A stretch of DNA of 9,233 nt from Methanosarcinales archaeon. Lineage in GTDB: Archaea > Halobacteriota > Methanosarcinia > DSM-18856 > Methermicoccaceae. The stretch covers positions 1-9,233 of the forward strand of contig QMVI01000034.1 in NCBI GenBank assembly GCA_003661015.1. Reading direction: 5' to 3'. Below are positions 1 through 5,589 of the stretch, piece after piece. The notes beneath the pieces were generated by a model that worked only from the letters and a program-made list of their open reading frames with translations, searched no databases and was not told the origin of the DNA. Position 1 is the first letter of the stretch. Every line of letters begins with the position of its first letter. Both the position numbers and the translations under genes were made by a program.

Positions 1-218
1 ACCCTGAACTTCGACCTTCTCCCTGAATCTGTCATTCTCTGTACCATCTTGTTATCTATAACTTCATCCTTGAGATCTGGTAACAGGATATCAACTATCT
101 GGGGTTCTTTCAACGGAAATCCTGACCTCAATGCATCGTCCATCGTCTTTATTTTCCCTGATGCAACCAGTCTTCCAAGCCTTGTCTTTGGCTTCCATTC
201 CTCCTCGAATTCGCTCAT
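1..218 (-). CDS. rps5: Small subunit ribosomal protein S5 (uS5, S2e type), N-terminal part, partial
   Basis: Only the first 72 codons are in the window; the gene continues past position 1. The visible peptide begins MSEFEEEWKPKTRLGRLVAS, has EPQIVDILLPDLKDEV in the middle and ends QRMTDSGRRSKFR. This is the archaeal/eukaryotic S5 leader (W-PKT-LG--V--GKI, E--I-D-LLP-L--EV) followed by the beginning of the double-stranded-RNA-binding-like S5 domain (MT-SGRR--F). S5 is on the 30S solvent side near the mRNA entry and affects decoding accuracy. The ATG at 218 overlaps the L18 stop as ATGA, and GTGAT lies five bases upstream. Confidence 0.96.
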   Translation of the reverse strand, partial: MSEFEEEWKPKTRLGRLVASGKIKTMDDALRSGFPLKEPQIVDILLPDLKDEVIDNKMVQRMTDSGRRSKFR

Positions 219-739
219 TGCACATCACTCTCGTACTGACTTATTATATTCTTCTTCACCTGTTCAAAGGGTATCTCCACACCCCTATAATCTTTTATGT
301 GTTCTCCTCTTATCCTCTCCTCCTCAGGAATAACCTCCTCAGAACATGGTACATGTAAACCAGCATCAAGAGCGCCTTTAACTGCTGCATATATTCTTGA
401 ACCTCTCGATGAGGTATGAAGACCCATATCCAGTATTGCTTCTTTGTATCCTCTTTTTAAAGCTTCGTATCCGAAAAGCAATCCAATGAGATAAGAAGCA
501 GGAACACTTTTTAGTGAGCCTTCATAACCAAACTTTCTCAGAGTTCTGCCATCACATCTCAAAACTGTTCGATCCCCTTCGGGACTAAACTCAACAAGCT
601 GAAGTATTATCATTTTGTTTGTCTTCCTTACAACCATCCTCGGTTTCTTAGATAGTAATAGCCTGAGTCTTTTCCTGTAGTTCGTCTTGCCCTCTCTTCT
701 GCGTCTTAAAGGAACCCTATAATTTGAGCCAGTTGCCAT
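215..739 (-). CDS. rpl18: Large subunit ribosomal protein L18 (uL18, archaeal L5e type)
   Basis: L18 binds 5S rRNA together with L5 in the central protuberance. The 174 residues begin MATGSNYRVPLRRRREGKTN, then YRKRLRLLLSKKPRMVVRKT, FGYEGSLKSVPASYLIGLLF, ILDMGLHTSSRGSRIYAAVK and GALDAGLHVPCSEEVIPEEE. This matches archaeal L18/eukaryotic L5, with the short N-terminal YxVPxRRRREGKTxYxxRL tag that bacterial L18 lacks. At 174 residues it is slightly shorter than many archaeal versions; the shortfall is at the variable C-terminus. The ATG at 739 follows GGAGG by eight bases and the L19e stop by three. The 3' end overlaps the S5 ATG by four bases. Confidence 0.96.
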   Translation of the reverse strand: MATGSNYRVPLRRRREGKTNYRKRLRLLLSKKPRMVVRKTNKMIILQLVEFSPEGDRTVLRCDGRTLRKFGYEGSLKSVPASYLIGLLFGYEALKRGYKEAILDMGLHTSSRGSRIYAAVKGALDAGLHVPCSEEVIPEEERIRGEHIKDYRGVEIPFEQVKKNIISQYESDVQ

Positions 740-742
740 TCT

Positions 743-1213
743 TCACTCCTCCTTTCGCACCTCTGTGGACATGAGTCCATGAGTCCGTATGTAAAGTTCG
801 AGGTGTGAAACACTTCTAAACTCTCCACCCTTTGATTTCCGGTACAGCATTCTATATGTCGAACGACTTATAAGTCCGGAATCTCTGAGTTCTCTCAACC
901 GCCTTCTTTGAGCCCTTATTCTCCTCATCCACTGTTCTTTGCGTGGGTCTCTCGCTCCACATGCTCCCTTTCTCGAACCTGGACCAGATCTTCTGCCTTT
1001 TCTGATTTGTTTAAGACGGCTTCTAAACCTTCCTCTGCTTATCCCACGAACCGGTTTCTTCTTTATAACACCTTTTTCAATAAGCTCTTTTACATCCTCT
1101 CTGGTGATAGCAGAGGCTACATCACCCAACTGTTCTGGGTCTATCCATACTCTTTCAAGCCCTACTTTGAGAATTTGAGAAGCCAACCTCCGCTGCATTC
1201 TTAGGTCAGTCAA
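743..1213 (-). CDS. rpl19e: Large subunit ribosomal protein L19e (eL19)
   Basis: L19e is an archaeal/eukaryotic, largely helical 50S protein at an intersubunit bridge beside L14. The 156 residues show QRRLASQILKVGLERVWIDP, then ITREDVKELIEKGVIKKKPV, the highly basic GRRSGPGSRKGACGARDPRK loop with EQWMRRIRAQRRRLRELRDSG, and YRKSKGGEFRSVSHLELYI. The start is TTG at 1213. It overlaps the L32e stop by four bases, has GGGTGGTGA six bases ahead and gives MTDLRMQRRLA, the usual family opening. The in-frame ATG at 1198 (MQRRLA) has no binding site and would drop five conserved residues. It ends GAG GAG TGA, and GGAGG in that end serves L18. Confidence 0.95.
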   Translation of the reverse strand: MTDLRMQRRLASQILKVGLERVWIDPEQLGDVASAITREDVKELIEKGVIKKKPVRGISRGRFRSRLKQIRKGRRSGPGSRKGACGARDPRKEQWMRRIRAQRRRLRELRDSGLISRSTYRMLYRKSKGGEFRSVSHLELYIRTHGLMSTEVRKEE

Positions 1214-1626
1214 CTTTCTTCACCACCCATCTCTTTCTTATTTACGACGATGAGTCCCATCTCTTCAGCCTTTTTCTGTATAGATATTCTCTTCCTCATT
1301 CCAACAGTCCTGCCAATCCTAATAACTACATCCCCTGAAATGTCATCCAACTCTGCGGGGTTATGCACCAGAATCTCTCTCTTGCCTGAGGGATGAAGGT
1401 TTCTGACCATGCTTGGCACCCGATACCCAACTTTGACCAAAGCTCCCTTTCCTTTGATGTGTCTCCTCATCTTGTTATGGATCCCTCTTGGTCTCCTCCA
1501 GACCTCAGAAAGTCTCTTTTTCTTGTGCCAGTCATGTCTTCTGAATTTTGGCTTCCTCATCTTCTTGTCCTTCCTTACCCTCAGAAGCCTCTGGAATTCT
1601 GTATTTTCGTTTGTCTTTTCGCTCAC
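1210..1626 (-). CDS. rpl32e: Large subunit ribosomal protein L32e (eL32)
   Basis: L32e is an archaeal/eukaryotic 50S protein. The 138 residues include FRRHDWHKKKRLSEVWRRPRG followed by IHNKMRRHIKGKGALVKVGYR and HPSGKREILVHNPAELDDI, then GDVVIRIGRTVGMRKRISIQKKAEEMGL. All of these are family signatures (W-RPRG-N--RR, VGYR-P, HPSG). The open frame reaches a GTG at 1635, but GTG 1626 is preferred: GGGGTGA at 1632-1638 is five bases away, while GTG 1635 lies inside that motif. This leaves one base after the L6 stop. The N-terminal 25 or so residues are variable and acidic-polar, as often seen in this family. It overlaps the L19e start by four bases (TTGA). Confidence 0.94.
   Translation of the reverse strand: MSEKTNENTEFQRLLRVRKDKKMRKPKFRRHDWHKKKRLSEVWRRPRGIHNKMRRHIKGKGALVKVGYRVPSMVRNLHPSGKREILVHNPAELDDISGDVVIRIGRTVGMRKRISIQKKAEEMGLIVVNKKEMGGEES
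1220..1228 (-). promoter_or_regulatory. Ribosome binding site deciding the TTG start of L19e
   Basis: GGGTGGTGA, inside the last codons of L32e, is six bases before TTG at 1213. The rival ATG at 1198 has no purine-rich complementarity in front of it. Confidence 0.7.
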
Positions 1627-1627
1627 A

Positions 1628-2161
1628 TCACTCACCCCTGCTCACGATATACACACCATCCTGAAATACCCTCACATCCAAGCCTCTTACTCGGGTTGCC
1701 TGCTCTATGTTGGCTGCGGTTTGTCCGACCTCTTCCTTGTTTATTCCACTCACAATTATTCTGTCCCCTCTCACCTCAACCTTGGTATCACCAACTATCC
1801 TCGCATATCTAGGATGCCTCTCACCTAAGAAATTACTCACCTCAACCAAGTTTCCTTTAACAGATATCTGGATTGGAAAGTGAGAATAGACTACCTTGAG
1901 CTCGTATGAGAATCCTTGTGTAACTCCCTTTATCATATTATGTAGATGGGATGCATATGTCCCAACCATTGCAATATACCGCCTACGCTTACTATCGGTC
2001 TCCACAACCACCTCATTATCTTTTATTTCAACATTTATACGAGGATATGAAAACTCTCTCTCGAGAATACCAAGGGGCCCTTCAACTCTCACAACATTGC
2101 CCGTCTTGGTGATGCTAACACCCTCTGGAATTGGGACAGCCCTTCTATTCTTCTCAACCAT
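1628..2161 (-). CDS. rpl6: Large subunit ribosomal protein L6 (uL6, L9e type)
   Basis: L6 sits at the base of the L7/L12 stalk near the sarcin-ricin loop and the elongation factor site. The 177 residues contain two tandem L6 alpha-beta domains. The first has IPEGVSITKTGNVVRVEGPL and the HNMIKGVTQGFSYELKVVYS stretch; the second has FPIQISVKGNLVEVSNFLGE, KVEVRGDRIIVSGINKEEVG and QTAANIEQATRVRGLDVRVF-QDGVY, as in archaeal/eukaryotic L9e. The ATG at 2161 is preferred over a TTG at 2164 because GAGGTG is seven bases before the ATG and too close to the TTG. The gap to the S8 stop is 11 bases. The end AGG GGT GAG TGA contains the L32e binding site. Confidence 0.97.
   Translation of the reverse strand: MVEKNRRAVPIPEGVSITKTGNVVRVEGPLGILEREFSYPRINVEIKDNEVVVETDSKRRRYIAMVGTYASHLHNMIKGVTQGFSYELKVVYSHFPIQISVKGNLVEVSNFLGERHPRYARIVGDTKVEVRGDRIIVSGINKEEVGQTAANIEQATRVRGLDVRVFQDGVYIVSRGE
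1632..1638 (-). promoter_or_regulatory. Ribosome binding site deciding the GTG start of L32e
   Basis: GGGGTGA at the 3' end of L6 is five bases before GTG 1626. The longer reading from GTG 1635 would begin inside this site. Confidence 0.65.
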
Positions 2162-2172
2162 CAACTACCACC

Positions 2173-2562
2173 TCAGTACACATAAGCCAGAAGTTCTCCT
2201 CCAATACCCAATTTCTTTGCTTCATGATGGGAAAGAACTCCCTTTGAAGTTGTTAATATCAGTATTCCAAGGTTTCTTGCGGGAAGATACCTTGACTCCC
2301 ATTTTTCAAATTCTCTTACCTTCACGGAAAACCTCGGTTTAATCACACCACACTTATTTATTCGTCCTTTTAACTTAACTATGAACTTACCAGATTTTCC
2401 ATCATCTATGAACTCAAACTCTTCGATATATTCATAATCCTTCATAATTTTCAGAACATTTGCAATCAATTTTGAGGCTGGCTTTACAACAACTTCAAAC
2501 TTCCCAACCATCTCTGCATTTTTTATGGCTGAAAGGGCATCAGCAAGCGTATCGTTTAACAT
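2173..2562 (-). CDS. rps8: Small subunit ribosomal protein S8 (uS8)
   Basis: S8 is a primary binder of helix 21 of 16S rRNA and in many organisms represses its own operon by binding similar mRNA structures; whether it does so here cannot be seen. The 129 residues start MLNDTLADALSAIKNAE, the classic S8 opening. They continue with KPASKLIANVLKIMKDYEYI, KGRINKCGVIKPRFSVKVREF, and the C-terminal YLPARNLGILILTTSKGVLS followed by HHEAKKLGIGGELLAYVY. The ATG at 2562 has an excellent site GAGGAGGTCA six bases ahead. Its upstream gap of 31 bases is the longest in the window and holds the tandem repeat. The stop TAC TGA GGTGG overlaps the L6 binding site. Confidence 0.98.
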   Translation of the reverse strand: MLNDTLADALSAIKNAEMVGKFEVVVKPASKLIANVLKIMKDYEYIEEFEFIDDGKSGKFIVKLKGRINKCGVIKPRFSVKVREFEKWESRYLPARNLGILILTTSKGVLSHHEAKKLGIGGELLAYVY

Positions 2563-2563
2563 C

Positions 2564-2609
2564 TCTTGACCTCCTCAATAACTTCTTGACCTCTCAATAT
2601 TTCTTGAAC
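2564..2609. repeat. Imperfect tandem repeat in the S14-S8 gap
   Basis: On the plus strand the 10-mer TCTTGACCTC occurs at 2564-2573 and again exactly 20 bases on at 2584-2593. Each copy is followed by a TCAATA-containing tail, the first carrying one extra C. A degenerate third copy (TCTTGAACC) begins at 2602. On the coding strand the units read TATTGAGGAGGTCAAGA and TATTGAGAGGTCAAGA, so each contains a Shine-Dalgarno-like core. Only the copy nearest S8 has the stronger GGAGG and is correctly placed, six bases from the S8 ATG. The S14 stop codon lies inside the upstream copy. Confidence 0.7.
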
Positions 2610-2749
2610 CCCATGAGCGGTGCTATCTCCCTGAAACACTGCCTGCACAGATATATCCCATATCTGCGTACAAGCCCTTGCTTTCTCCCACATCTCTTGC
2701 ACTCATTGGCACCTCTTCCAAACTTCCTTTTCTTCTTCTCTTCATCCAT
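2594..2749 (-). CDS. rps14: Small subunit ribosomal protein S14, zinc-binding type (uS14)
   Basis: This 51-codon gene is easy to miss because of its size. The product begins MDEEKKKRKFGRGANECKRC and ends PLMGFKKY. Two CxxC pairs, C17-C20 and C35-C38, separated by 14 residues, form the zinc ribbon of the C+ type S14. The Arg-rich centre GRKQGLVRRYGIYLCRQCFR is diagnostic of archaeal/eukaryotic S14 (S29e). S14 joins the 30S head next to S3 and S10. The ATG at 2749 follows the L5 TAA with no spacer, and GGTGG inside the L5 end serves as binding site. A second ATG at 2745 is out of frame. After the TGA there is a 31-base gap to S8 with a duplicated ribosome-binding-like element. Confidence 0.96.
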   Translation of the reverse strand: MDEEKKKRKFGRGANECKRCGRKQGLVRRYGIYLCRQCFREIAPLMGFKKY

Positions 2750-3283
2750 TTACTCCACCACCTCGACTCCCAAGCCTTTAACATATTCAATTGCATCTTC
2801 TTTGCTCACCCGGTGGACATGAGGTATCTTGGTTCGAGCTACCCTCCTCTTTGCAATTCTGTATCCTCTCCGACAGAGAGAAACCATCACATCCATCCCA
2901 TATATACCAACATTCGGGTCATATGACATTTCCGGAAAGTCGGTATGTTCTTCTATACCAAAAGCAAAATTGCCCCAAGGATCAAAACTTGATGCACTTA
3001 TACGTTTATCTATCACATTAAATGCTTTTTCGAGAAATTCCTCAGCCTTTTTCCCTCTCAAGGTTACTCTTACTGAGATGGGCTCTTTTTTCTTTATTCC
3101 AAAAGACTGTATTGTTTTCTTTGCCTTAGAGCGTATTGGTTTCTGACCTGTTAGTTGTTCAAGAATTTTCTCTGCATTCACAAGGGGCTGTCCACTCTCA
3201 CCCACACATATATGCACAACTACCTTTTCGATTCTAACCTCTCGCATCGGATTTTCTCCCCTTTCCACAACTTCGCTCAGCAT
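2750..3283 (-). CDS. rpl5: Large subunit ribosomal protein L5 (uL5)
   Basis: L5 binds 5S rRNA with L18 and forms part of the central protuberance that contacts P-site tRNA. The 177 residues show VGESGQPLVNAEKILEQLTG, then QKPIRSKAKKTIQSFGIKKK, VRVTLRGKKAEEFLEKAF, FGIEEHTDFPEMSYDPNVG and IYGMDVMVSLCRRGYRIAKR, all in family order. The ATG at 3283 is preferred: GAGGTGA lies seven bases upstream and the S4e stop is shared by one base. A GTG at 3286 is less likely, and an internal ATG at residue 13 (MREVRIEK) also has a purine-rich leader. Residue 26 is Cys where a glycine is usual in my memory of the family. The TAA is directly followed by the S14 ATG. Confidence 0.97.
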   Translation of the reverse strand: MLSEVVERGENPMREVRIEKVVVHICVGESGQPLVNAEKILEQLTGQKPIRSKAKKTIQSFGIKKKEPISVRVTLRGKKAEEFLEKAFNVIDKRISASSFDPWGNFAFGIEEHTDFPEMSYDPNVGIYGMDVMVSLCRRGYRIAKRRVARTKIPHVHRVSKEDAIEYVKGLGVEVVE

Positions 3284-3999
3284 CACTCACTCACCTCTTC
3301 CTTGAGAGGAGGTATCTCTATCAATGGCTCATCTGTTCCAACCGGGAACACATAGTCTATAACTGTCTCAAAACCTTCAAGCAGTACCACATTCCTCATA
3401 GGACTCCTTATAACCCTTATCTCACGTACCCTACTTAGCTCACCTGCATGCTGTCCTCCGGTGATCAAAGCCAGAACTCCCTGTTTGAGAGGTACGTGTC
3501 CGAGTATCTTCTTTTCTGGAAGCTCTAAAAGTAATGAATCTCCTGGTTTTATGTTCTGATCCTCAACAAGTATATTCGTTCCATCATGGAGATTCAACTG
3601 AATTCTCCCTTTCTTCACAATCGTCTTATTCTGTACTCTGTAAAGCTTTGTGAGGTTCTCAGAAGATGGCTCAGATACCAACCTAAGTCTTCCCGTGTGG
3701 TCTATCAAAACCCTGTATCGAGCATCTATCTTCGGTATGGTGATCACATCGAAAAATCCAACAGGAAACTTTGGGTCCTTTCTGACCACACCGTCAACAA
3801 GTATGTTTCCCTTGTTTATTATATATCTCGCTTCTTTTGCATTCTCAGCCAAATGCAGAATGTCTCTAACAACAACAAGTAAAGGAAGACTAGTTTCCTT
3901 TGAGTGCGGACCCGGGCTCGGCTTCATTACCCACTTCCTTCCCTTTCGAGGGAGGGGCCAACTCCTCGGTGCTGCAACCAACTTCATATGGTCTCCCAT
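3283..3999 (-). CDS. rps4e: Small subunit ribosomal protein S4e (eS4)
   Basis: S4e is an archaeal/eukaryotic 30S protein with no bacterial counterpart and is one of the clearest domain markers here. The 238 residues start MGDHMKLVAAPRSWPLPRKG, then an S4-like RNA-binding domain near residues 40-80 (LLVVVRDILHLAENAKEAR, IINKGNILVDGVVRKD). The central domain has RYRVLIDHTGRLRL, and a KOW-like segment lies near 174-195 (QGVLALITGGQHAGELSRV). Three in-frame ATGs are possible: 4005, 3999 and 3987. I chose 3999 because GGAGGGTG is seven bases upstream and because it gives the family's usual opening. The gap to the L24 stop is two bases; the 3' end overlaps the L5 start by one base (TGATG). Confidence 0.95.
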   Translation of the reverse strand: MGDHMKLVAAPRSWPLPRKGRKWVMKPSPGPHSKETSLPLLVVVRDILHLAENAKEARYIINKGNILVDGVVRKDPKFPVGFFDVITIPKIDARYRVLIDHTGRLRLVSEPSSENLTKLYRVQNKTIVKKGRIQLNLHDGTNILVEDQNIKPGDSLLLELPEKKILGHVPLKQGVLALITGGQHAGELSRVREIRVIRSPMRNVVLLEGFETVIDYVFPVGTDEPLIEIPPLKEEVSE

Positions 4000-4001
4000 G
4001 T

Positions 4002-4379
4002 TCATGCACCCTCCATTCTCCTTTCAAGACTTGCAACCCTTCTCTTGTCCTCAAGGTTCAACTTCGTAATCATGACGTTCGAGGGTTGAATGGGTCTCGG
4101 AACCTCGGTACCATCTGCCCTTGTAAGTGTTACACCATCTATTATCAACACGCCACGACTATAATCCACATCCTCGACCTTTGCCTCGTGTCCCTTGAAT
4201 TTCCCTCTCATGATTTTTACAGTATCCCCACTTCTAACAGGAAAACTCCTTCTCTTATATTTCTCTCTCAGTTCTTTTGAAAGGTGAGCTGAAATGAACT
4301 TACGTTTTATATGAAGTGGTGCTTTTATCCTCTTCTTTCTCTGTTTGGATGGTTTTTTCGTAACGTTTTTAACAGCCAT
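4002..4379 (-). CDS. rpl24: Large subunit ribosomal protein L24 (uL24, archaeal/L26e type)
   Basis: L24 helps initiate 50S assembly by binding the 5' part of 23S rRNA and sits near the tunnel exit. The 125-residue protein has a basic N-terminal extension (KPSKQRKKRIKAPLHIKRKF) containing the archaeal APLHxKRKFxSAHLSKELREKY pattern. A KOW motif follows at about 51-71 (GDTVKIMRGKFKGHEAKVEDV), then VPRPIQPSNVMITKLNLEDK, which is typical of the eukaryotic L26 family. The ATG at 4379 follows GAGGTG by five bases; nine bases separate it from the L14 stop. Its end (ATGGAGGGTGCATGA) carries the S4e binding site. Confidence 0.97.
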   Translation of the reverse strand: MAVKNVTKKPSKQRKKRIKAPLHIKRKFISAHLSKELREKYKRRSFPVRSGDTVKIMRGKFKGHEAKVEDVDYSRGVLIIDGVTLTRADGTEVPRPIQPSNVMITKLNLEDKRRVASLERRMEGA

Positions 4380-4388
4380 CTGAACACC

Positions 4389-4787
4389 TCACACAATCAT
4401 CGTTGCATATGATGCAATCTTTGAGAATCTCTCTGCAGCCTCCCTCGCAACAGGTCCCTTTATTTCAGAGCCTTTTGGAACTCCATCATCATCAGTTATG
4501 ACTGCTGCATTGTCCTCAAATTTTATCCTTATACCATCAGGTCTTCTGTACTCCTTCCTCTGTCTTATTATCACTGCCTTCATCACTTGTTTTCTCATCT
4601 CCGGAGTCCCTTTCTTGACAGAGACCACACACATATCTCCAACGCCTGCTCTTGGCATTCTGTTTTTAACACCCCTATAACCCTTTACTGCTATGACCTC
4701 GAGTACCTTTGCTCCTGTGTTGTCCGCACATATAAGCCAAGTGCCAGTGTTTATGCACTTCGTAATCTTCGACCTGACCGCTTGCAT
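4389..4787 (-). CDS. rpl14: Large subunit ribosomal protein L14 (uL14)
   Basis: L14 is a 23S rRNA-binding beta-barrel protein at the subunit interface, next to L19e and L3, and in archaea/eukaryotes it is a docking site for anti-association factors such as aIF6. The 132 residues show CADNTGAKVLEVIAVKGYRG, then RMPRAGVGDMCVVSVKKGTP, MKAVIIRQRKEYRRPDG, IKFEDNAAVITDDDGVPKGS and IKGPVAREAAERFSKIASYA, which together are unmistakable. The frame is open to 4820 within S17, but the ATG at 4787 (MQAVRSKITKC) lies four bases after GAGGTGA and matches the usual family start. Four bases separate it from the S17 stop. Its stop GTG TGA GGTG overlaps the L24 binding site. Confidence 0.98.
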   Translation of the reverse strand: MQAVRSKITKCINTGTWLICADNTGAKVLEVIAVKGYRGVKNRMPRAGVGDMCVVSVKKGTPEMRKQVMKAVIIRQRKEYRRPDGIRIKFEDNAAVITDDDGVPKGSEIKGPVAREAAERFSKIASYATMIV

Positions 4788-4791
4788 ACAC

Positions 4792-5115
4792 TCACCTCTC
4801 TTTAACCTCAACCACAACAAAACTTTTTGTTTTGCTGAGCGGTCTACATTCCATTATAACTACTCTGTCTCCGATTTTGGCATCTATGCATGGGGGGTTG
4901 TGAGCATGAAGCCTCGACCTGCGTTTCTCGTAACGTTCATATTTTCTAATAAACCGCTCATACTCTCTCTCAACCACCACAGTTTTCTCCATTTTATCTG
5001 AAACAACCACACCCTCAAATATCTGTCCCCTCACAGACAACCTCCCATGGAAAGGACAGTTCTCATCATCACATTCCTTTTCAGGGGGTTTTACGTCAAT
5101 GCCAATATCTTTCAT
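4792..5115 (-). CDS. rps17: Small subunit ribosomal protein S17 (uS17)
   Basis: S17 is a primary 16S rRNA-binding protein with an OB-fold. The 107-residue product contains CDDENCPFHGRLSVRGQIFEG (from residue 15), then VVSDKMEKTVVVEREYERF, KYERYEKRRSRLHAHNPP and the C-terminal IGDRVVIMECRPLSKTKSFVVVEV. All of these are S17 hallmarks, and the N-terminal CPFHG is specific to the archaeal/eukaryotic (S11e) form. The frame is open to 5193 inside rnp1, but the ATG at 5115 is chosen because AGGTGAT lies four bases before it. Cys15 and Cys20 form a close pair that might bind metal, although a two-cysteine site would be incomplete on its own. It ends AGG TGA, overlapping the L14 binding site. Confidence 0.96.
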   Translation of the reverse strand: MKDIGIDVKPPEKECDDENCPFHGRLSVRGQIFEGVVVSDKMEKTVVVEREYERFIRKYERYEKRRSRLHAHNPPCIDAKIGDRVVIMECRPLSKTKSFVVVEVKER

Positions 5116-5120
5116 CTTGA

Positions 5121-5390
5121 TCACCTGTATTTTTTCGATATTCTGTCCTCTGGTCTTGCAACCAGTAATCTCCCCTCTACCTTCACATAACAATCATCGA
5201 GTTCGAAGAGAAATGTACAACAATCCTTGGGAACCTTCTTTTCTTCACCATCCATTTCAATCACAAGCATGTTTCTCGTTTCGTCAACTACCTTGCCTTT
5301 GATTCCAACAAGATAGGGATTAGTAGATGAGACTACCTCGACTTTCAATCCTATGAGTTCATGATGTACTATGTTCCGTGGTGTTATCAT
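5121..5390 (-). CDS. rnp1: Ribonuclease P protein component 1 (Rpp29/Pop4 family)
   Basis: This 89-residue protein is the archaeal homologue of eukaryotic Pop4/Rpp29. With Rpp21 it supports the specificity domain of RNase P RNA, which removes 5' leaders from pre-tRNA. Visible features are TPRNIVHHELIGLKVEV at the start and NPYLVGIKGKVVDETRNMLVIE in the middle; this GIxGxVVDET-N-L core is typical of the Sm-like barrel fold. It continues with KKVPKDCCTFLFEL and a basic C-terminus with RPEDRISKKYR. The ATG at 5390 overlaps the L29 stop by four bases. A position between L29 and S17 is usual for this gene in Euryarchaeota; here no eIF1/SUI1 gene accompanies it. It ends AGG TGA, which forms the S17 binding site AGGTGATC. 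Confidence 0.94.
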   Translation of the reverse strand: MITPRNIVHHELIGLKVEVVSSTNPYLVGIKGKVVDETRNMLVIEMDGEEKKVPKDCCTFLFELDDCYVKVEGRLLVARPEDRISKKYR

Positions 5391-5584
5391 TCTCTTTCCC
5401 TCATCACAGTTAGTATTCTTGCGATGGTACGTCTGATCTCTGCAATTCTGCCCGGACTGTCTATCGAGCCACCGGTTGCAAGTTTTGCTCTCAGTGATAT
5501 CAACTCACTTCTGAGATTTGAGAGTTCCTCCATAAGCTCTTCATTTGTCATTTCTCTCATTTCAGAGACTCTCAGTATCGCCAT
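5387..5584 (-). CDS. rpl29: Large subunit ribosomal protein L29 (uL29)
   Basis: This is a small helical-hairpin protein of 65 residues that binds 23S rRNA near L23 at the tunnel exit. The sequence MAILRVSEMREMTNEELMEE followed by LSNLRSELISLRAKLATGG and RIAEIRRTIARILTVMRERE matches the family: a Met/Glu-rich first helix, LRxELxxLR, then the IRRTIARILT signature helix. The frame opens at GTG 5593, overlapping the S3 stop, but the ATG at 5584 sits five bases after GAGGTGA and is the clear start. Its stop overlaps the next gene, Rpp29, by four bases (ATGA), so the two are probably translated together. Confidence 0.95.
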   Translation of the reverse strand: MAILRVSEMREMTNEELMEELSNLRSELISLRAKLATGGSIDSPGRIAEIRRTIARILTVMRERE

Positions 5585-5589
5585 TTTAC

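Noticed and set aside
1393..1828. Two overlapping plus-strand frames of 139 codons opposite L32e and L6
   Set aside because: They are shadow frames of well-identified minus-strand genes, with no start signal or recognisable motif.
2563..2593. S14-S8 gap as an internal promoter or terminator
   Set aside because: I see no clear archaeal TATA/BRE pair, no T-rich terminator run on the coding strand and no convincing hairpin. The repeat of the ribosome binding element explains the sequence better.
4788..4820. Longer L14 reading that begins inside S17
   Set aside because: The added residues do not match the L14 family, and the ATG at 4787 has GAGGTGA four bases upstream.
5116..5193. Longer S17 reading that begins inside rnp1 at 5193
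   Set aside because: The extra 26 residues are an out-of-frame reading of rnp1, and the ATG at 5115 has AGGTGAT directly in front.
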